Shown here one piece after another: positions 9,989 through 22,572 of a DNA stretch of 64,000 nucleotides (within the stretch, counting starts at the first letter, position 1; the number at the start of each line of letters is the position of its first letter). The DNA is from Durusdinium trenchii. Its lineage: Eukaryota > Sar > Dinophyceae > Suessiales > Symbiodiniaceae. The notes beneath the pieces are model-generated. The model was not told the origin of the DNA, did not search any database, and saw only the letters and a program-made list of their open reading frames with translations. The position numbers were made by a program, and so were the translations under genes. The stretch covers positions 433,954 through 497,953 of the forward strand of contig CAXAMN010025661.1 in NCBI GenBank assembly GCA_963970005.1. Direction: 5' to 3'.

Positions 9989-11949
9989 AACGCGTCCATG
10001 CAGTGTATTAGGCAACGCGTCCACGCAATGTAAATCAAGGTCTGTTTCTTTGATTTAAGGCTCGATGTAACAAGATTTGTACAACCCAACGCTCGCTTGC
10101 TTTGCACCTCGAAGTACCAGATACCTGGACCCCTATCCAATGCTTTTTTGGTTCTCGACCAGAAACAGGACGCAGCCCAAAAGAGACCAAACAGATGACG
10201 CCAAAAGATCAAAAACACAACCCAAACGATGCAACATATGATGCAGAAAGTGCAAAACAGGTTGGGTAAGTGCAGGCTGGTGCTATGGACGACACTGAAT
10301 ATCACTGGATCTAGACCGTTGCTAATGCATCATCAGGGTCAAAAATGGATAATCCATTTTCTGTTGGGGGTCCGACCCCCCCACCCCCTGGGGTAGCAGG
10401 GATGTTCGGGGCGCAACCACCAAACCTGCCATGCCGAATGAGAAGTGTCTCCCTAGCCTGATAGGGGAGGTCGATAGATGTACGGAGGGCTCCCATTAAC
10501 TATATTCATTTCATGCTGATCGCAGTGGTTCATTGATGATCGTTGGAAACTTTTTGTTCCTGCTGCAGCATGGCAAAACTTTATTGTTTCCCCTTATGGA
10601 TCTTAGGATCCCATAGGGGCCCTAGGAGAAAAGCGAACCTCTACCCAGACAGAAAGCCACTGCATGTTTGATAGCCACAAGCCATAGACTCAGGCTTCGG
10701 CAGAGTGAAAATACCGGCCCCATGTTTGGGGCAGGTGATTTGGGTGAGCAACCGCCAACAGGTTCATGAATAACCGCTTTATAATGCATCGCGAATCAAT
10801 CTTCACGTTGCAAGACTCAGTTGTGATGCGTTTTGAAAGCACCGGCCGCAGCATCGTATCGTGCTTTGGAGAGCAACAAGTGGAAAATGGACTCAGGATA
10901 TGTCGGGATGGCTCTGGAATAATTGGAGGGGCGGCGAGCAAGTGACAAAGAACAAGTGCTGCAACTTGCCGCCACCACAATCAGCAGTTCCTTTACCGAT
11001 CTTTGCATCCTTTCCCAAGTTCAAGTGGCTCTCCTGTTGCAAATTGATATGCATTTGGTCTCAAGCAGCTTGGTGCATTTTTAATATACATATATGCCTC
11101 AGGCACTCCTTGGCAAAGCATGCAAAAGCAATCCCCCTCATCCACCATGGTCCCCTTGTGGAGTTTTCTTGCGACTGCGATCTCCATCTTGCCGCCGCAC
11201 CGGAACGCGGCTGCAGCGGGCCTTTTTCACGTCCGGACGATTTGTTCGGCTCAAAGAGAGACGGGTCGAACCGAACAAAGCTGCAAGACCTCCAGATGTT
11301 CGAGGTTAGTTTGAAAGCACATGAAAGCACCAATTCCGCTGATTGTTCCTTCGAAGATTTTCTTGTTGAACTCCAGTAAGCAGGTGATCAGGGGGATCCT
11401 CGGCCAGTGTCTGACAGTCGCTGATGGGATGCGCACATGACAGTCGCGCGCAGAGGCCCGGAAGATCGCTCGGGCGGACACCCGGCTCAGGAGACCCGAA
11501 AGGCCCAAGGCTCCAAAAGGAGACCCTCAGGTGGCGCCCAAATCCGTGGGATTTGGGCTGGAACCTGGACATCAGCCTTTTCAAGGCAGGGATGGTAGAA
11601 GCAGCCTTCAGGCCAAAAAGCACAATAAGGCATCAAGTGTTTCTGCACATTCTTCCAAATCTAGGGCAACACAAACAATCGCGAGCGAAGAAAAGAAACA
11701 AACACATGGAATTAAGCATGCAATTTTTCCCTGCATTTCTGTGGACACTGTTGCGGACTTAGTTGCAATCAGGTTCTGTCCGTGACCAGTAGCCAGTTAT
11801 GCACTGAGTGGTTGCCATCCTGGCTGTTTTGCTTCAGCGTTGGGCGATGCTTTCAGTGGGGAACCCGGCCATGAGACACCCGGAACCGGTGCAACCGCGC
11901 AGCGGTCCGCAGACCGGTTCCGACCGGGTCGGTGACCCAGCGCGGAACC
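9989..11949. other. Mostly noncoding, possible small exons near 11.2 and 11.45 kb
   Basis: No family was recognised. A plus-strand stretch around 11205-11305 and another at 11443-11532, followed by a GTG, have coding-like composition, but I could not chain them. The rest shows no structure. Confidence 0.3.
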
Positions 11950-14900
11950 ATGGGGCGCAGCTTCCTTCTTCGCTTTCTTCTCGGACTCGCCGTGGGCGAT
12001 CGCTACGAAGAACTGAAGGAGGATCCAGCCCTTTGGGGAGAAGGCGTGATGCTGTGGGAAGCGAAGAGGAAGGTGTTTGAAGCACGGCGTGCGGTGGTTT
12101 CATGGTGAGGGTGGTTTTGCTTGAAGAGCACGGAGTCGAGCTGAAGAGATGTGAATCGCTCAATTTAATGATGACTTCAGGAAGCTTTATGGGCTCCCAG
12201 TGGTGCCAGTGTGACAAACAGACAGAAGAAAACAGTTCAACCTTTTGTTTCACCTCCCAAGCTGGCACGGTCAGCACTTACGCCAAGGGTCAATCAATGG
12301 CTGTGGCCTTCTGCTTGAAGGCCGTCTCCCCACGTCGGGTGTCATTCGATCCGACGAACCGCGATGCCGGCGCCGAACGGGTCGCGCCCCAGGTTTCCAA
12401 GTGGTGTCCCTGCCGTGTCGACAACGCGAGTCCTTCGACTTTCACCGGTGCTGTGCAAGTCACTCCATCGACTCCTCACAGCTGGAGGGATGCTTCCGTG
12501 CCCGGGGCATACTGGAAAAGTTATGTCATAAAGGGAACGAAGGGGAGGCAAAGCTGGGTCATTGCATGCCATAAAGGCATTCATAGGCCAAAGTTTGGTG
12601 CTTTCTCCTGTGCAGTTTCTACTATAGTTCTGCCTGAATCATGGTGGGTGGCAATGGGTTTGTAAGAAACATTTAGGAACTGTCAATTGATCTAATTCAG
12701 CATCAAAAGCGCAGCGAACTTTCAAAGAAGGACTTGGAAGTGAATTTAACAGTTTCACTTTGGCGAAGGGTTTGGGTGGAAGTGAATTTGGAGAAAGAAC
12801 CATTTTATGACGCTCGGAAGTGGACCTGACGTATTTCGACCATTTGCCGCGCAGTACTCTGTTTTTGTTGCTTCCGGAATGTCTCCCAGTTTCGTCCCAT
12901 GGCAGATCCATTCTATCTCAGATGTCGAGAACGACCGAGGCACACAGAGTGCTGGAGGCATCAAATACGCCCAGGAGCATTGCTGCAATGACCGCGAAGC
13001 TGTTCTGATGGCAAACAGCTTGTCCCTGGATGGAAGAAAGCAAACAGTATTTGTTCCGTATTTGGTAAAGCAACTTATTTGGGGTGTTGAGTTCTAACGC
13101 TACCACATTCACCACCAACCAACACTAAACCAAGCGTGGAGGGTTTTTGAGTTTGCAGTTGCAGTGGTCATTGTTTTGTTTTTAAATGTGTTTTTTTCAC
13201 TTTCCAGCTTGTGGAATTTTGTCACAGCTGGCGAAGGAACATGAACTTCCTGCACTTTGCGGAGTGCTTGTCAAATTGCACCTGCATCAATCAAGACTTG
13301 CCTCCGGACTGTGGCTGTGAGAGGAGATATGTGTCAACAGCCTTGCAGGCGGGGGTTCCCCAGCTGGGAAGCCATCAGTTCTAGAAGAACCATTCTAATT
13401 CTGCATCAAAAGACTGCAGTTTAATGCAGAGAAACTCCAGAGCGAACCTCTGATTTTGTGCAACATTGCAACATTATGCAACAGACATTGTTCAATTCCA
13501 GCTCCAGTCAGCGGGGTGGCTTGCCACTCAGGGTGCCATCGAAGCCGTTAAAAACAACATGTTTCAACGTTTAAGAGGATCAAGAGAGCCTAACGTGCCA
13601 CAACCACAACTGAGATCAACTGAGTGTAGTTCGGAACACAGATCGTTGCTTGAATTTCACTTGCTGCTTCCGCGGCATTCACAAAGGGAAAAGGATGTGC
13701 TGCGGCACAAGCTACAGGTGAGTCCATACTCAGGAAAAGTGGATAACCTTCAACCTTTTTTTGGGGAGTGAATGATTGGCCCATGTCGAACAAGGTTAAC
13801 CTCTATTTCCACGGAAACTGAAGGACCTTTGTAGGAGTCATGGTGTTGACTCTCCAAATTTGCACGTCTATCCCTGGGCTCTCCCACAGTCCTCACGACT
13901 CAGTCCTGCGGGAACCGCAGGTGGCCCCTCTACCAAGCGAGTGGCGGAGCGAATTCTCTGCATGGTTACTTGGGAGACGTCCCCTTTTGGATGCAGATTG
14001 GAGACTCACATGGCCAATGAACACGACTTTTCAAACTGTCCTGAACACGACGTGGCGACTATTGGTTGTTTGCGAGTCACTGTTTCCCCCTGTTTTCCGC
14101 ATGAGCTGCGCACCTCACAATACTGTTGAACATTGGCCACGGATGGCCGGCGACGCCTTTTTGTTTAGCAGGGCCAAGCGCGTTTGAGCACTCGTTTGTA
14201 GCGGTTTTTTGACGGCAGATCTCAACCATGCAGACCTTCCTCTCCGGCCCAGGAAGAGAAACACCTCCCTCCGCTGGTGCCATCAGGAGAACCTCCGCCA
14301 TGCCGCAAGAGTGCTGGAGCATCTCTTGGGATCTCCTCAAATGGCAGTGGCACCAGAAGTTGGGCAAAGGTATTGACCTAAGTTGTCGGTTTCTGTGAAC
14401 TCTTGGTATCCCTGGGTGAAAACTGAATGCATGAGAGGTCAGCGACCTCGGACAAGGGCCCTTGGAGCTCCACCTAGGTTGTTGGTGTGTGTGTTTTTTG
14501 TGTTTTTCGGTCGGTGCCCAGGTTTGAGGGGCCACACCAGCGCATCCCCCTGGCCCATGCCTTTCATCAACGAATCGCACGGATGCAGAAACGGCGCAAT
14601 GCAGCGGAGGTGCATTCGGGAGTGATGGGTGATGGGTCCCTGGATCCCAGAAAAAGACATTCCACTGGCATAAGTAGGCTGTGAAGTGTATAGCTTGGCT
14701 TTGAACAGTTGACAGTTGACCCTACATGATGGATTGACCCTGAACATGCTGGAGGATCCTTGCGACCGTTGCATATGTATAGCTGGGCCATGTTCCAGCA
14801 AGTCCCTTCTGGCTGGAAACTGCTGAAATCACCTTACAGCAACCCCCAAATCAGACCACTTCGACTGCCACCCAACAAACGCATGCAGCCCTACCATTAG
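11950..14900 (+). CDS. Unknown multi-exon gene with hydrophobic N terminus
   Basis: The ATG at 11950 sits in a good context and opens MGRSFLLRFLLGLAVGDRYE, a basic-hydrophobic start that could be a signal or organelle-targeting segment. Proposed exons: 11950-12104, 12275-12392, 13208-~13348, 13502-~13560, one ending at 13717, 14219-14369, 14522-14609, and 14799-14900 with TAG. Several junctions agree in phase: 12104/12275, 12392/13208, 13717/14219, 14369/14522, 14609/14799. Donors include GTGAGG, GTGAGT and GTATTG. The third exon is Cys-rich (ECLSNCTCINQDLPPDCGCE). The last exons are basic (NLRHAARVLEHLLGS; ARMQKRRNAAE) and end KRMQPYH. No known domain was recognised. The 13.35-13.7 kb exons are the weakest part; the terminal three are the strongest. 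Confidence 0.55.
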
Positions 14901-16097
14901 GATATAAAAATGCACAGGATTGTGCACGATTGACCTAGCCAGAGGTCACTTCACTAGGTGCAGCATATTCAGACACATGTATACAAAAATAGTCCGTTGT
15001 GGCTAGTGTATGTTTGACTATTTTGAAAGAACCGGTGACAGCCTTTTAATCTCAGAAACTCTATATCAATATCATGGACTCATTTTTAAAGAAAGTTGAT
15101 AAACAGAAGATCATGCAAGAGAGACGATAGAGAGACATATGCCGTATGCCCCATGCTTCCGAAAGACCTTACAAAGGCATTTCAATTCACCTGCGGTTGT
15201 CGTCGCCCCTGCCCCTGCCCCCCCCGGGGCGGCCAGGTGCGCCGCCTTTTCCGCCCGGCCGTACTGCAGAGCGCCACACCGAGGGAGGCCGGTTCGGTGC
15301 ATGTGGCGATGATCGCGTCCATCGGGCAGCCGGTCTATGGGCGCCAGGCGCCGAGTCCGCGGCGTCCGCGTCCACCGAAACCGCGAGGCGAAGGACGTTG
15401 CATGGAAGTGATGGAAGTGGTGAAGACGGAAGCTGTTTGAGCAAGGAAAGTCCTCTTAAATTCCCATAAAAACCATGCCACTTCCATGTTCTTTGGAAGA
15501 ATTCGGGAGACGATTCCGAGATCGAAAGCGGGCCAGTGTTCCTGCAGGATTGGCCAATTTATAGAAGATCCACAATGACGGTGGTGTATTGACAGTGGTA
15601 TTTTCTATGGAGGGAAGCTGGAAGATGGAAGTTTGCACCCACTATGGACGTTTGCACCTGTCAAGCCAGTTCCTCATGTGAAGACGACCAGGGCTCCTCC
15701 TTCCAAAGTTGAACGGATATGACCACCACCGAGAGAGAGGGTCTTTTGGGTGTGTTTCTTTTTCCGGATTTTGGCACACCCAAGCTGTGGTTGGGGGTCG
15801 TGGGTTGTGTAGATTGATCCTTGGAGGCCCTGGCCACGATTCGCTCTGCCTTGTTTCATGCACATTTGCTGCCGCTGCACTTCCACATTTTCGTGGACAC
15901 CGCTGGGCAAGAGGACGTCGCCCATGTTTTGGCGGAGGCCCTTGGATCGGTTTTTCCATTCGGGATCTTATGACTGTATGAGTTGTTTTACGCGGGGCCA
16001 CCATTGACAACAGGTGAAGTACTTACTCATTTGCAGTCATTTTGCAGTCAACTTGGGCGTATCGGCGTATTAGCTTCGAACCTGAGCGGCTGGGTAG
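14901..16097. other. Intergenic, with a GC-rich block of uncertain coding frame
   Basis: Sequence at 15190-15420 is strongly GC-rich and stays open on both strands (Arg/Pro-rich on plus, Gly/Arg/Ala-rich on minus). It may be one exon, but strand and frame cannot be decided by eye. The remainder shows no features. Confidence 0.3.
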
Positions 16098-19000
16098 GTT
16101 TTGGAACCTGAGCTTCTTGCACGGGCCAGCGCAGTGGACTACTATGGTCCAAAGCATCTCAAGAGGATTTGGCCCCTGCTTCGCCGGCACGTCCCATTGG
16201 GTTGCATGGCTGGTGAACATCTTTCTGGATGGTCAGGAGCCGGATGTTCAAGGGGATACGAGCTACAGATCTGGCCTCTTCGGACTTAGCACCATGGCAC
16301 AAACGCCTCCACCTCTGGGATTCAAGCTATCTTAGCAAGGACACGCTTTGCAAATCAATGATAGTAGCTACTGATGCTGGCACTTCAAAGGCGATTTGCT
16401 CAGCTAGGGTGAGGTACCAAGCTTGGATCATTTGAGAAGGTTTTCCTCAGGAGTTTATGGTGCGCCTGGTTGGATGCGGCTCTTTGCAGAGGAAGTCTTC
16501 GCTGGCCAAGAGATTGATCACCTCATTTGGGTGGATGCTGGCCCCTAGGATTTGTGGAGCAAAACACATGCGGAACATCGTGACTGGCACACACACACAA
16601 GAATGGTTGTCACATGTTGTCACCATGCTCACACACATGCCTTTCACACGCGATTTTGAATTATATAATACTTGTGACTGTCACCCAAAGCTGCAATATA
16701 GTACTGTGACATAAATTTTGATTCATGACTAATAACACGAGTAGCATCGAGTAGCGTGTTTGCTCATGACTCATGCAGTGCAGCCTTGCGGGGACGAACC
16801 TCAGGCGAAGTGCAGTTTGCTTTGTTTGCGTTGATCCTGATGTCGCCACTGTCCGTGTTAGTTGGTCATGTCCGACCTTTGTTTCCATCTCTTGGCAGGA
16901 TCTTGATGGGAGAGTGGGCAAGCCACTTAACGATACAGTAACTGCAGGGTTCTCATGATGTTTGTCCACATCATGAGACACTCACCGAAGTCCTAAGTGG
17001 CTCAGAGTGCATTCCCATGTTGGTAAGGCTGGTGGGTTTGGTGTCTCCCATTGCATTGGTCAAACTGGAAAGCTCCCAAGCATATCCGGGCAGGAGCTGC
17101 AGATGTGACACACAGTTTCTCGGGTGTCGCAGTGACTGAAGGATTTATTGCCATTGGTTGTACTTTTGTCACCTCGTGTTCAACTTCCAGATGCACATGC
17201 GCAGGCGTTCACACTTGTGAGGTGGCACGTCAAGGGGAACATGACTCAAACCAGTGTACAAGGTGTCTCCTTTGAACAATTCAGATATATTCAGATTATA
17301 ACAGATTATATATAGTTTACATAATGTAATGTAATGTAATGTGATATGTTTCTTACTTGTTTCTTTGTCCTGTCAAATCTCACCCCCAAACCAAGAGGTT
17401 CGTTGGCACCCTGTGCGATTTGTCCAGGTGACTTTGTTTTTTTCTCCGACCCTGCCACGCTCTTGCACGAGCACATCAGGGTCACCGAGATGAAACCAGG
17501 AACGGTGGCCACCCATCCGACACTCGGGAGAGTTTAGAGGCGAAGACCGGCAACACGTTAGCACTCAAGATATATACACTATAGTACCCCCCCTGTGTCC
17601 TGGGGATGGGGGGTGAACATATATTTACTCTGAAGATTTGAGTCCTTTAAAGCGCTTTAAAGCACACCAAATGCAAAATACCTTGTCTATACCCGTGAAC
17701 ATTTCTCTACAAAATGGGTGACCTCGAGGCCACTATAAAAAGTAAATTCTGCATAGAGGGGATCCCCTGGAGACCCCCCGAAACACTGTCATTTTGTAGT
17801 AAATCAATGGTTTGGAGAGATGATATAGATGTTTTTGTAAGTTTGGTTTGGGCCAGAAGAATAGTCATTTTGCAGAGATTTTTATTCTTCCTGATTAGTC
17901 AAGTATGTTAAGTATGTGTAGGGTTGTGTAAACACAATCTGTAATGATTTAACAAGAATAGGGGAAGCATTTTGTAGTGAGCATCTTTGTCTAAGAAATC
18001 TATACATTTTTCTTGACTTCTCATTTTGTAGTAGACAGTTATGATCATCCTAATATTAGTTTGTCCGTTATATATCAATGTATTGCTTTTGTGAAATTGC
18101 ATGGCACGTCATTTTGTAGTAAGCCTTTTTATCATTCCTTGTCATTTTGTAGTGTTTTTGGTGTGAAGATCGATCATTCTATAGTGTTTTCTGCATGCTG
18201 CATGCCTTAGAGATTGTAGCTATAGAATGGGGTGCACGACCCCTCCTATGGAATATGAACGGATATCCTTGTCTTATATGTTTTCTCAGGCTGAGTGCTT
18301 AACGCGCATTGAAGCACACCAAAAGCAAGAAGCAAGATGGCACGAAGCAAGATTGCGGAGCATTAAGGGAAATCAATCTTGCTTCCATGGCTTTGCTACC
18401 TCTTCCTGCTGTGGCTGCCGCTTCGGGGTCATCATCCGTAACATGGAGGATGGAATGCTTCAAGTTCTGAAAAGCTTTCACTTGAGACCTCCATCCCTGC
18501 CAAATAGGTTTTGAAGCTGTGTCGTGGATGAGGCCTTTGCTCCTTTGCACCAGGCAGGTCCTATTGGAAAAGGCATGCATTTCGGTGCTGGCACGGCTTC
18601 CAGGATATCATGTATGTTTTAGTTTGCTTTAGATTGGAAAGATCCACACTTTTGAGGGCCAAGTTGTGTTCTAGACCTGTGGCAAAACTCTGGAGAACTG
18701 TGCGACTGGGCCATGAGGAATTTCCTCTAGGCTCTTGCACAGCGTCACGCCGCAATCTGCAAAAAACACTTGCATCTTGCACAAGCATCTCTGTTTGCTG
18801 CATTTGCTGCCTTCACTCTGTGTGCTCCATCTGTTGCCTTCCTTCCTCTATTCCACACAAACATATTTGTGTGCTCGATCTGCTGCATTGGTTTCTTCTC
18901 CATGCTTGCACCTTTGCTAGTCTGCTGCATAAAACGCCATCCACCACGCACAAGGCCCATTTCAGGACAAAGTTGGTACATGTTAGTACATCACACACGA

Positions 19001-20624
19001 AAATGTCGGTCTAGAGGGGGTGTAGCATATGCATATTATATATATATAATACCACTCACAGCATGCAATGCAAAATAATGTGTTGTTCATGTTTTTTCCA
19101 CAGCTTTTAGGTGTTTAAATGAGTTGATGAGCTCTCACTGTCATATATATATATATATGTATAAACTTGATCCTTCAGGCAGAGTCCACCGGTCGTTGGA
19201 GCGAAGCTCCTTTTGCAGGTCCTCCTCCCATCCTCCACCGCACCCAGGAAGGGAAGCCCTTGGGCATTGCAAGTCTTCAGCTTCAAGCTCATGCGGCAAG
19301 CACAGTGGACCAAAGCAACCTGTCCAAGTCGGCAGAGTCTACGAAAAGGTCGGTGGAAAGAAAGATGACCTTTGGTTGAGAAATGACATTGGAAGCGTGG
19401 GTTCTTGGTTTTCCCATTTCCCCGGTTGGAAGTTTTTGATTTCCCAGCGACGAACAATGGAACCTTTTGGCTCAGGCTGCTCGGACACCACAGGAAGCAC
19501 ACTGGAACCCCGAGTTCAAACTGGTTCTTTGAACCGAGTTCAATCTGGTTCAAACTGGAACCCCCTTTCCACCTGAAAACCTTTGCACTGTGTGCGCTTT
19601 AACTCGTCATCTGTTTTGCCTGAAGGCTGCCGGCCAAGCGGCGTCGACGGAACGGAACGAAGCTTCGTGTGACAGGTCTATGTGCCGGTATGGTTCTCAT
19701 GCTCCTAGCCGGTAAGGCTTCGTGTGACAGGTCTAGCATGGTCTAGCCCTAGCTGCAAACGAGAAAACTTCAGGCTAAGAGCCCAGCCCTTCTCAGAAGC
19801 CTTTGGACGCGCATGTCATCTACCAGGGTGTGAGGAATCCTTCGGCCAGGTCTCCAGATTCGATCTCCACAGGGCTGCACCAGTTCCATGTCGGAGTGCT
19901 GAACTTGGAGGATAGGGGTGTCCAGAACATTCACATGTTGGATGGGACTATCAACCATTCCTTTGGACCCCCTGGTGCCTCAGGTTGTCAGTAAGCTCAT
20001 CCGGGTGGAGTGGCAGACGAACCGCACTGGACCTGCTGGTGGTTCTCGAGAGGCTCTTTGCTTTATGGGTGCCTCAGCCTTTTTGTTGGGTGTGTCTCAT
20101 CAAGTACGCCCAGACACTCCATGTATGCAGTACATACCTACATTGGGGTGGTTTGATGGGCCGGGAGTTGGCTTCCCCTATATACTAGCACGCGTAATTG
20201 TCACGGGGAATCTGAGGAAGTCATGCTTTTGGTGCAACGATCGGATTCGGATGAACGCAAGCAACGACTCAACATTCGATGCATATGGACCAGCCTAAAC
20301 ATAGTTGTTTTTTTTAACCAAAGGAGCTTCCCATACTTGTATGTTGCCCAGTTTGATTGGTCAGTACAGTTTACGGCTTTTGGGCGGTTTTTATGTTTGG
20401 GGATGTTGACTAAATAAGCCAACATCGTGGCGTCATAATTGTTCAGTCGATGCCAGAAAGCATGACCTTTGACCAAATATGACTGCTTTTGCGGATTGCC
20501 CTGCCCGCAGGCGCCAAACAAGTTTGTCACAGGATGGGTTCCGAGAGGCAAGAAAACAAGCATTAAATATTTGAAGAAAGTATCATGGCATCCTTCCATA
20601 GCACTGAACTACAGGTATCCCTAG
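16098..20624 (+). CDS. Putative family-8-like glycosyltransferase, multi-exon
   Basis: Core exons with matching phases are 16098-16212, 16290-16379, 16451-16540 and 17428-17531; two of the three joins use a GC donor. Across the 16540/17428 junction the protein reads EIDHLIWVDAG|DFVFFSDPATLL, which resembles the hydrophobic strand plus Asp box before the nucleotide-sugar metal site of GT8-like enzymes. Upstream is VATDAGVYGAPGWMRLF. Likely later exons are 18290-18437, 19219-19348, 19827-19990 (FHVGVLNLED, donor GTAAGC) and a terminal exon 20511-20624 ending HPSIALNYRYP and TAG. Phase between the last exons is not fully resolved. Such enzymes work in the secretory pathway using UDP-sugars. The family call rests on a short motif, so other GT-A enzymes are possible. 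The 5' end is not seen. Confidence 0.42.
17704..18186. repeat. Cluster of TCATTTTGTAGT boxes
   Basis: Exact TCATTTTGTAGT occurs at 17789, 18021, 18109 and 18142. Near copies lie at 17865, 17967 and 18174, and an inverted near copy (CTACAAAATG) near 17707. Spacing is irregular (30-230 bp), so this is not a simple tandem array. The region is AT-rich compared with its flanks and lies in an intron of the putative glycosyltransferase gene. Confidence 0.6.
20108..20147. repeat. Half copy of a MITE-like inverted-repeat element
   Basis: Contains CACTCCATGTATG and TACCTACATTG, the left half of the element seen complete at 57108-57287. Confidence 0.45.
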
Positions 20625-20959
20625 AGCCGATTGGACTTCAATGCTTTCCAGAATTTTAGAATAATTTTGGACACCAAGACACATGCACTCGCAGTCAACA
20701 TGTCAAATTCACCGACCGAGGTGAAGGAATGTTCATGATTCTGCTGAGTCAACATCATCCAGAGCTTTTTGGCACCATCTCGCAGGAGTGTGGCACAACC
20801 CGGTTCCTGTTATGGTTTGATTCCTTGCGACGATTCAAAGTACTATACCCTGACGATCCATGACCACACATAGGTCACAAATAGAAATGATCTCAGGATA
20901 TGCATATGTTTCTATATCGTTTTGTTCGGCCACCATGGCCTCGCCGAGACCTCCACAAT

Positions 20960-21676
20960 TCTGCTCGGTCGCCGGGGGCCCGGGATCTCGTCGCTGGCCC
21001 ACAGGAATGGGCCCACGAACCGCGCTTGCCCTTCTTCACGGGCAATTTGATGATGCCATGGTATCTCGGAGGATTTTCGGATGCCCCAGAGATCTGGTTC
21101 AACCGCGAGCATCCAGGTGCGGGATGCTTGCAAAGATTGGGAGAGGGAACCTGGAGACTGGGCAGAAAACATGGTCAAATCTTTTGATCAAAAGACGTAA
21201 AACTACTGTAAAGATCTGTAAAGGCCTTCTCAGTGGCCTTCTCCTAAAAAAACTCAAGATGTAGTTGCTTTACTCACTTCTGTAGCAGCTATCATCAGCT
21301 ATCTACAGACAGGAAGTCTCGCAAACAAGGACCAGGCAGACAGGTATTTGTGTTGTCCCCCCATAGGTTGAAGAAAGCTCTCACTTCCAACGCATGGCTT
21401 GCTATACTCGACCTCGAAGTCGTTCCCGAGCTCGTTCGCGCCAAGAACGCGCGAGGCCTGGTGGACTTTACCGAAGCCTTCACCTTTTGCCCGACCTTCG
21501 ATGAAATCATGATCCACAATTTGGCTGTGTCACCCATGACCTACCCCATTTTTGTGGTGGAAGTGGCCCAAGTCTTGTGCCGTGGCAGGAACATCCTTCT
21601 CAGTTCTTTCTTCGAAATCCCCGTCGGGATTTGCATTTACATGATAGATGCCTATGCCCTAAGGAAGGCCAAGTGA
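20960..21676 (+). CDS. Exons of an unknown gene, terminal exon at 21367-21676
   Basis: The terminal exon starts after CCCCCCATAG and runs in one clean frame to TGA at 21674-21676. It reads AWLAILDLEVVPELVRAKNA, then VDFTEAFTFCPTFDEIMIHN, and ends in a hydrophobic stretch (NILLSSFFEIPVGICIYMID) before ALRKAK. Codon third positions are GC-rich and the antisense frame reads poorly. An upstream exon ending at 21116 (GTGCGG donor) reads LPFFTGNLMMPWYLGGFSD. The phases of these two blocks do not join directly, so an intermediate exon or another donor is needed. No domain was recognised. Confidence 0.4.
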
Positions 21677-21837
21677 ACCCACTTTCACATGGGCCAAATC
21701 CCATGTCGGTTCTTAGGGATCAAAGGTGGCATCATGCTTTGGACTCCCCTAGACGTATTCCAGCCTCGAGATTCACTTTCCTCATTTGTTGGTGCGGGTT
21801 CTGGGTTGGATGGGACAAGCATATTTGCTGATCAGCT

Positions 21838-21893
21838 GGGGTGGTTTCAGGGGTCAATGTAGGCGTATTGTTATTATTCCATACATGGAGTTT
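21838..21893. repeat. Half copy of a MITE-like inverted-repeat element
   Basis: Contains TTTCAGGGGTCAATGTAGG followed by ATACATGGAGT, the right half of the element seen at 57108-57287. Confidence 0.5.
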
Positions 21894-22479
21894 TAGGTTT
21901 GAGTGGAGCGCTACATCCAAATTATGAACATACCTTGTCTCAACGAATGGACTCCCGCCCGAGTGCTGAACTTACTGGTTGATGACCGGAACGAACATTC
22001 GATGTTCTGACATGTGCTGACCAATTCCTGAAGCCATGAGTGTGGCCACGTGTTGTCCGCCAAAAGGCCAGATTCTGAAGGCGTTTGAAGGTTTATATGG
22101 TGACCTGGATCTTCAACATCCAATTGTGTAAGACTAAGATGTCGAAATGCTTGGTGCCTATTTAAGCTATTAGCACTACGTGAAGTGCCTTCAAATTTTG
22201 TGATGATCACGATTGCATAAGAGCCTAGCAGTATTTAGCGTTGGCATGCTCCAAGCCATGGTAAGCGATAGGCGGCTCTCAAAAAATAAACACGATACCC
22301 TCTATCAAGGTTCCCAAAACGTTGGGAATTGATAGGGGCTTACTTAAATAGCCAGGTTAGCCAACCCTTGTCCTTCAGATTACTGTATAATTTGTATGTG
22401 TCCATCAGTTTCGCAGGAAACCCCTCTCCAGGGCGTATGTGTAGTCCCTCCATACCATCACGACGGAATGCATGGCGTT

Positions 22480-22560
22480 TCAACCGCGACGTCGCGACTC
22501 GACCTGGACCCGGTCACACCAACCGCGACGTCGCGGGTCAGACCGGCTGCGACCTCGCAG
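22480..22560. repeat. 39 bp tandem duplication with CGCGACGTCGCG palindrome
   Basis: CAACCGCGACGTCGCG occurs twice, 39 bp apart, each with the 12 bp palindrome CGCGACGTCGCG. A third, weaker copy (CTGCGACCTCGCAG) follows. Confidence 0.6.
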
Positions 22561-22572
22561 GCACCGTGCGAG

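Noticed and set aside
12102-12665. 187-codon single open frame
   Set aside because: Only 12275-12392 of it has coding bias and splice sites that fit the exon chain from 11950; the rest is intron read-through.
20201-20599. 132-codon minus-strand frame
   Set aside because: It is antisense to a plausible plus-strand terminal exon at 20511-20624, with no family match or coding bias.
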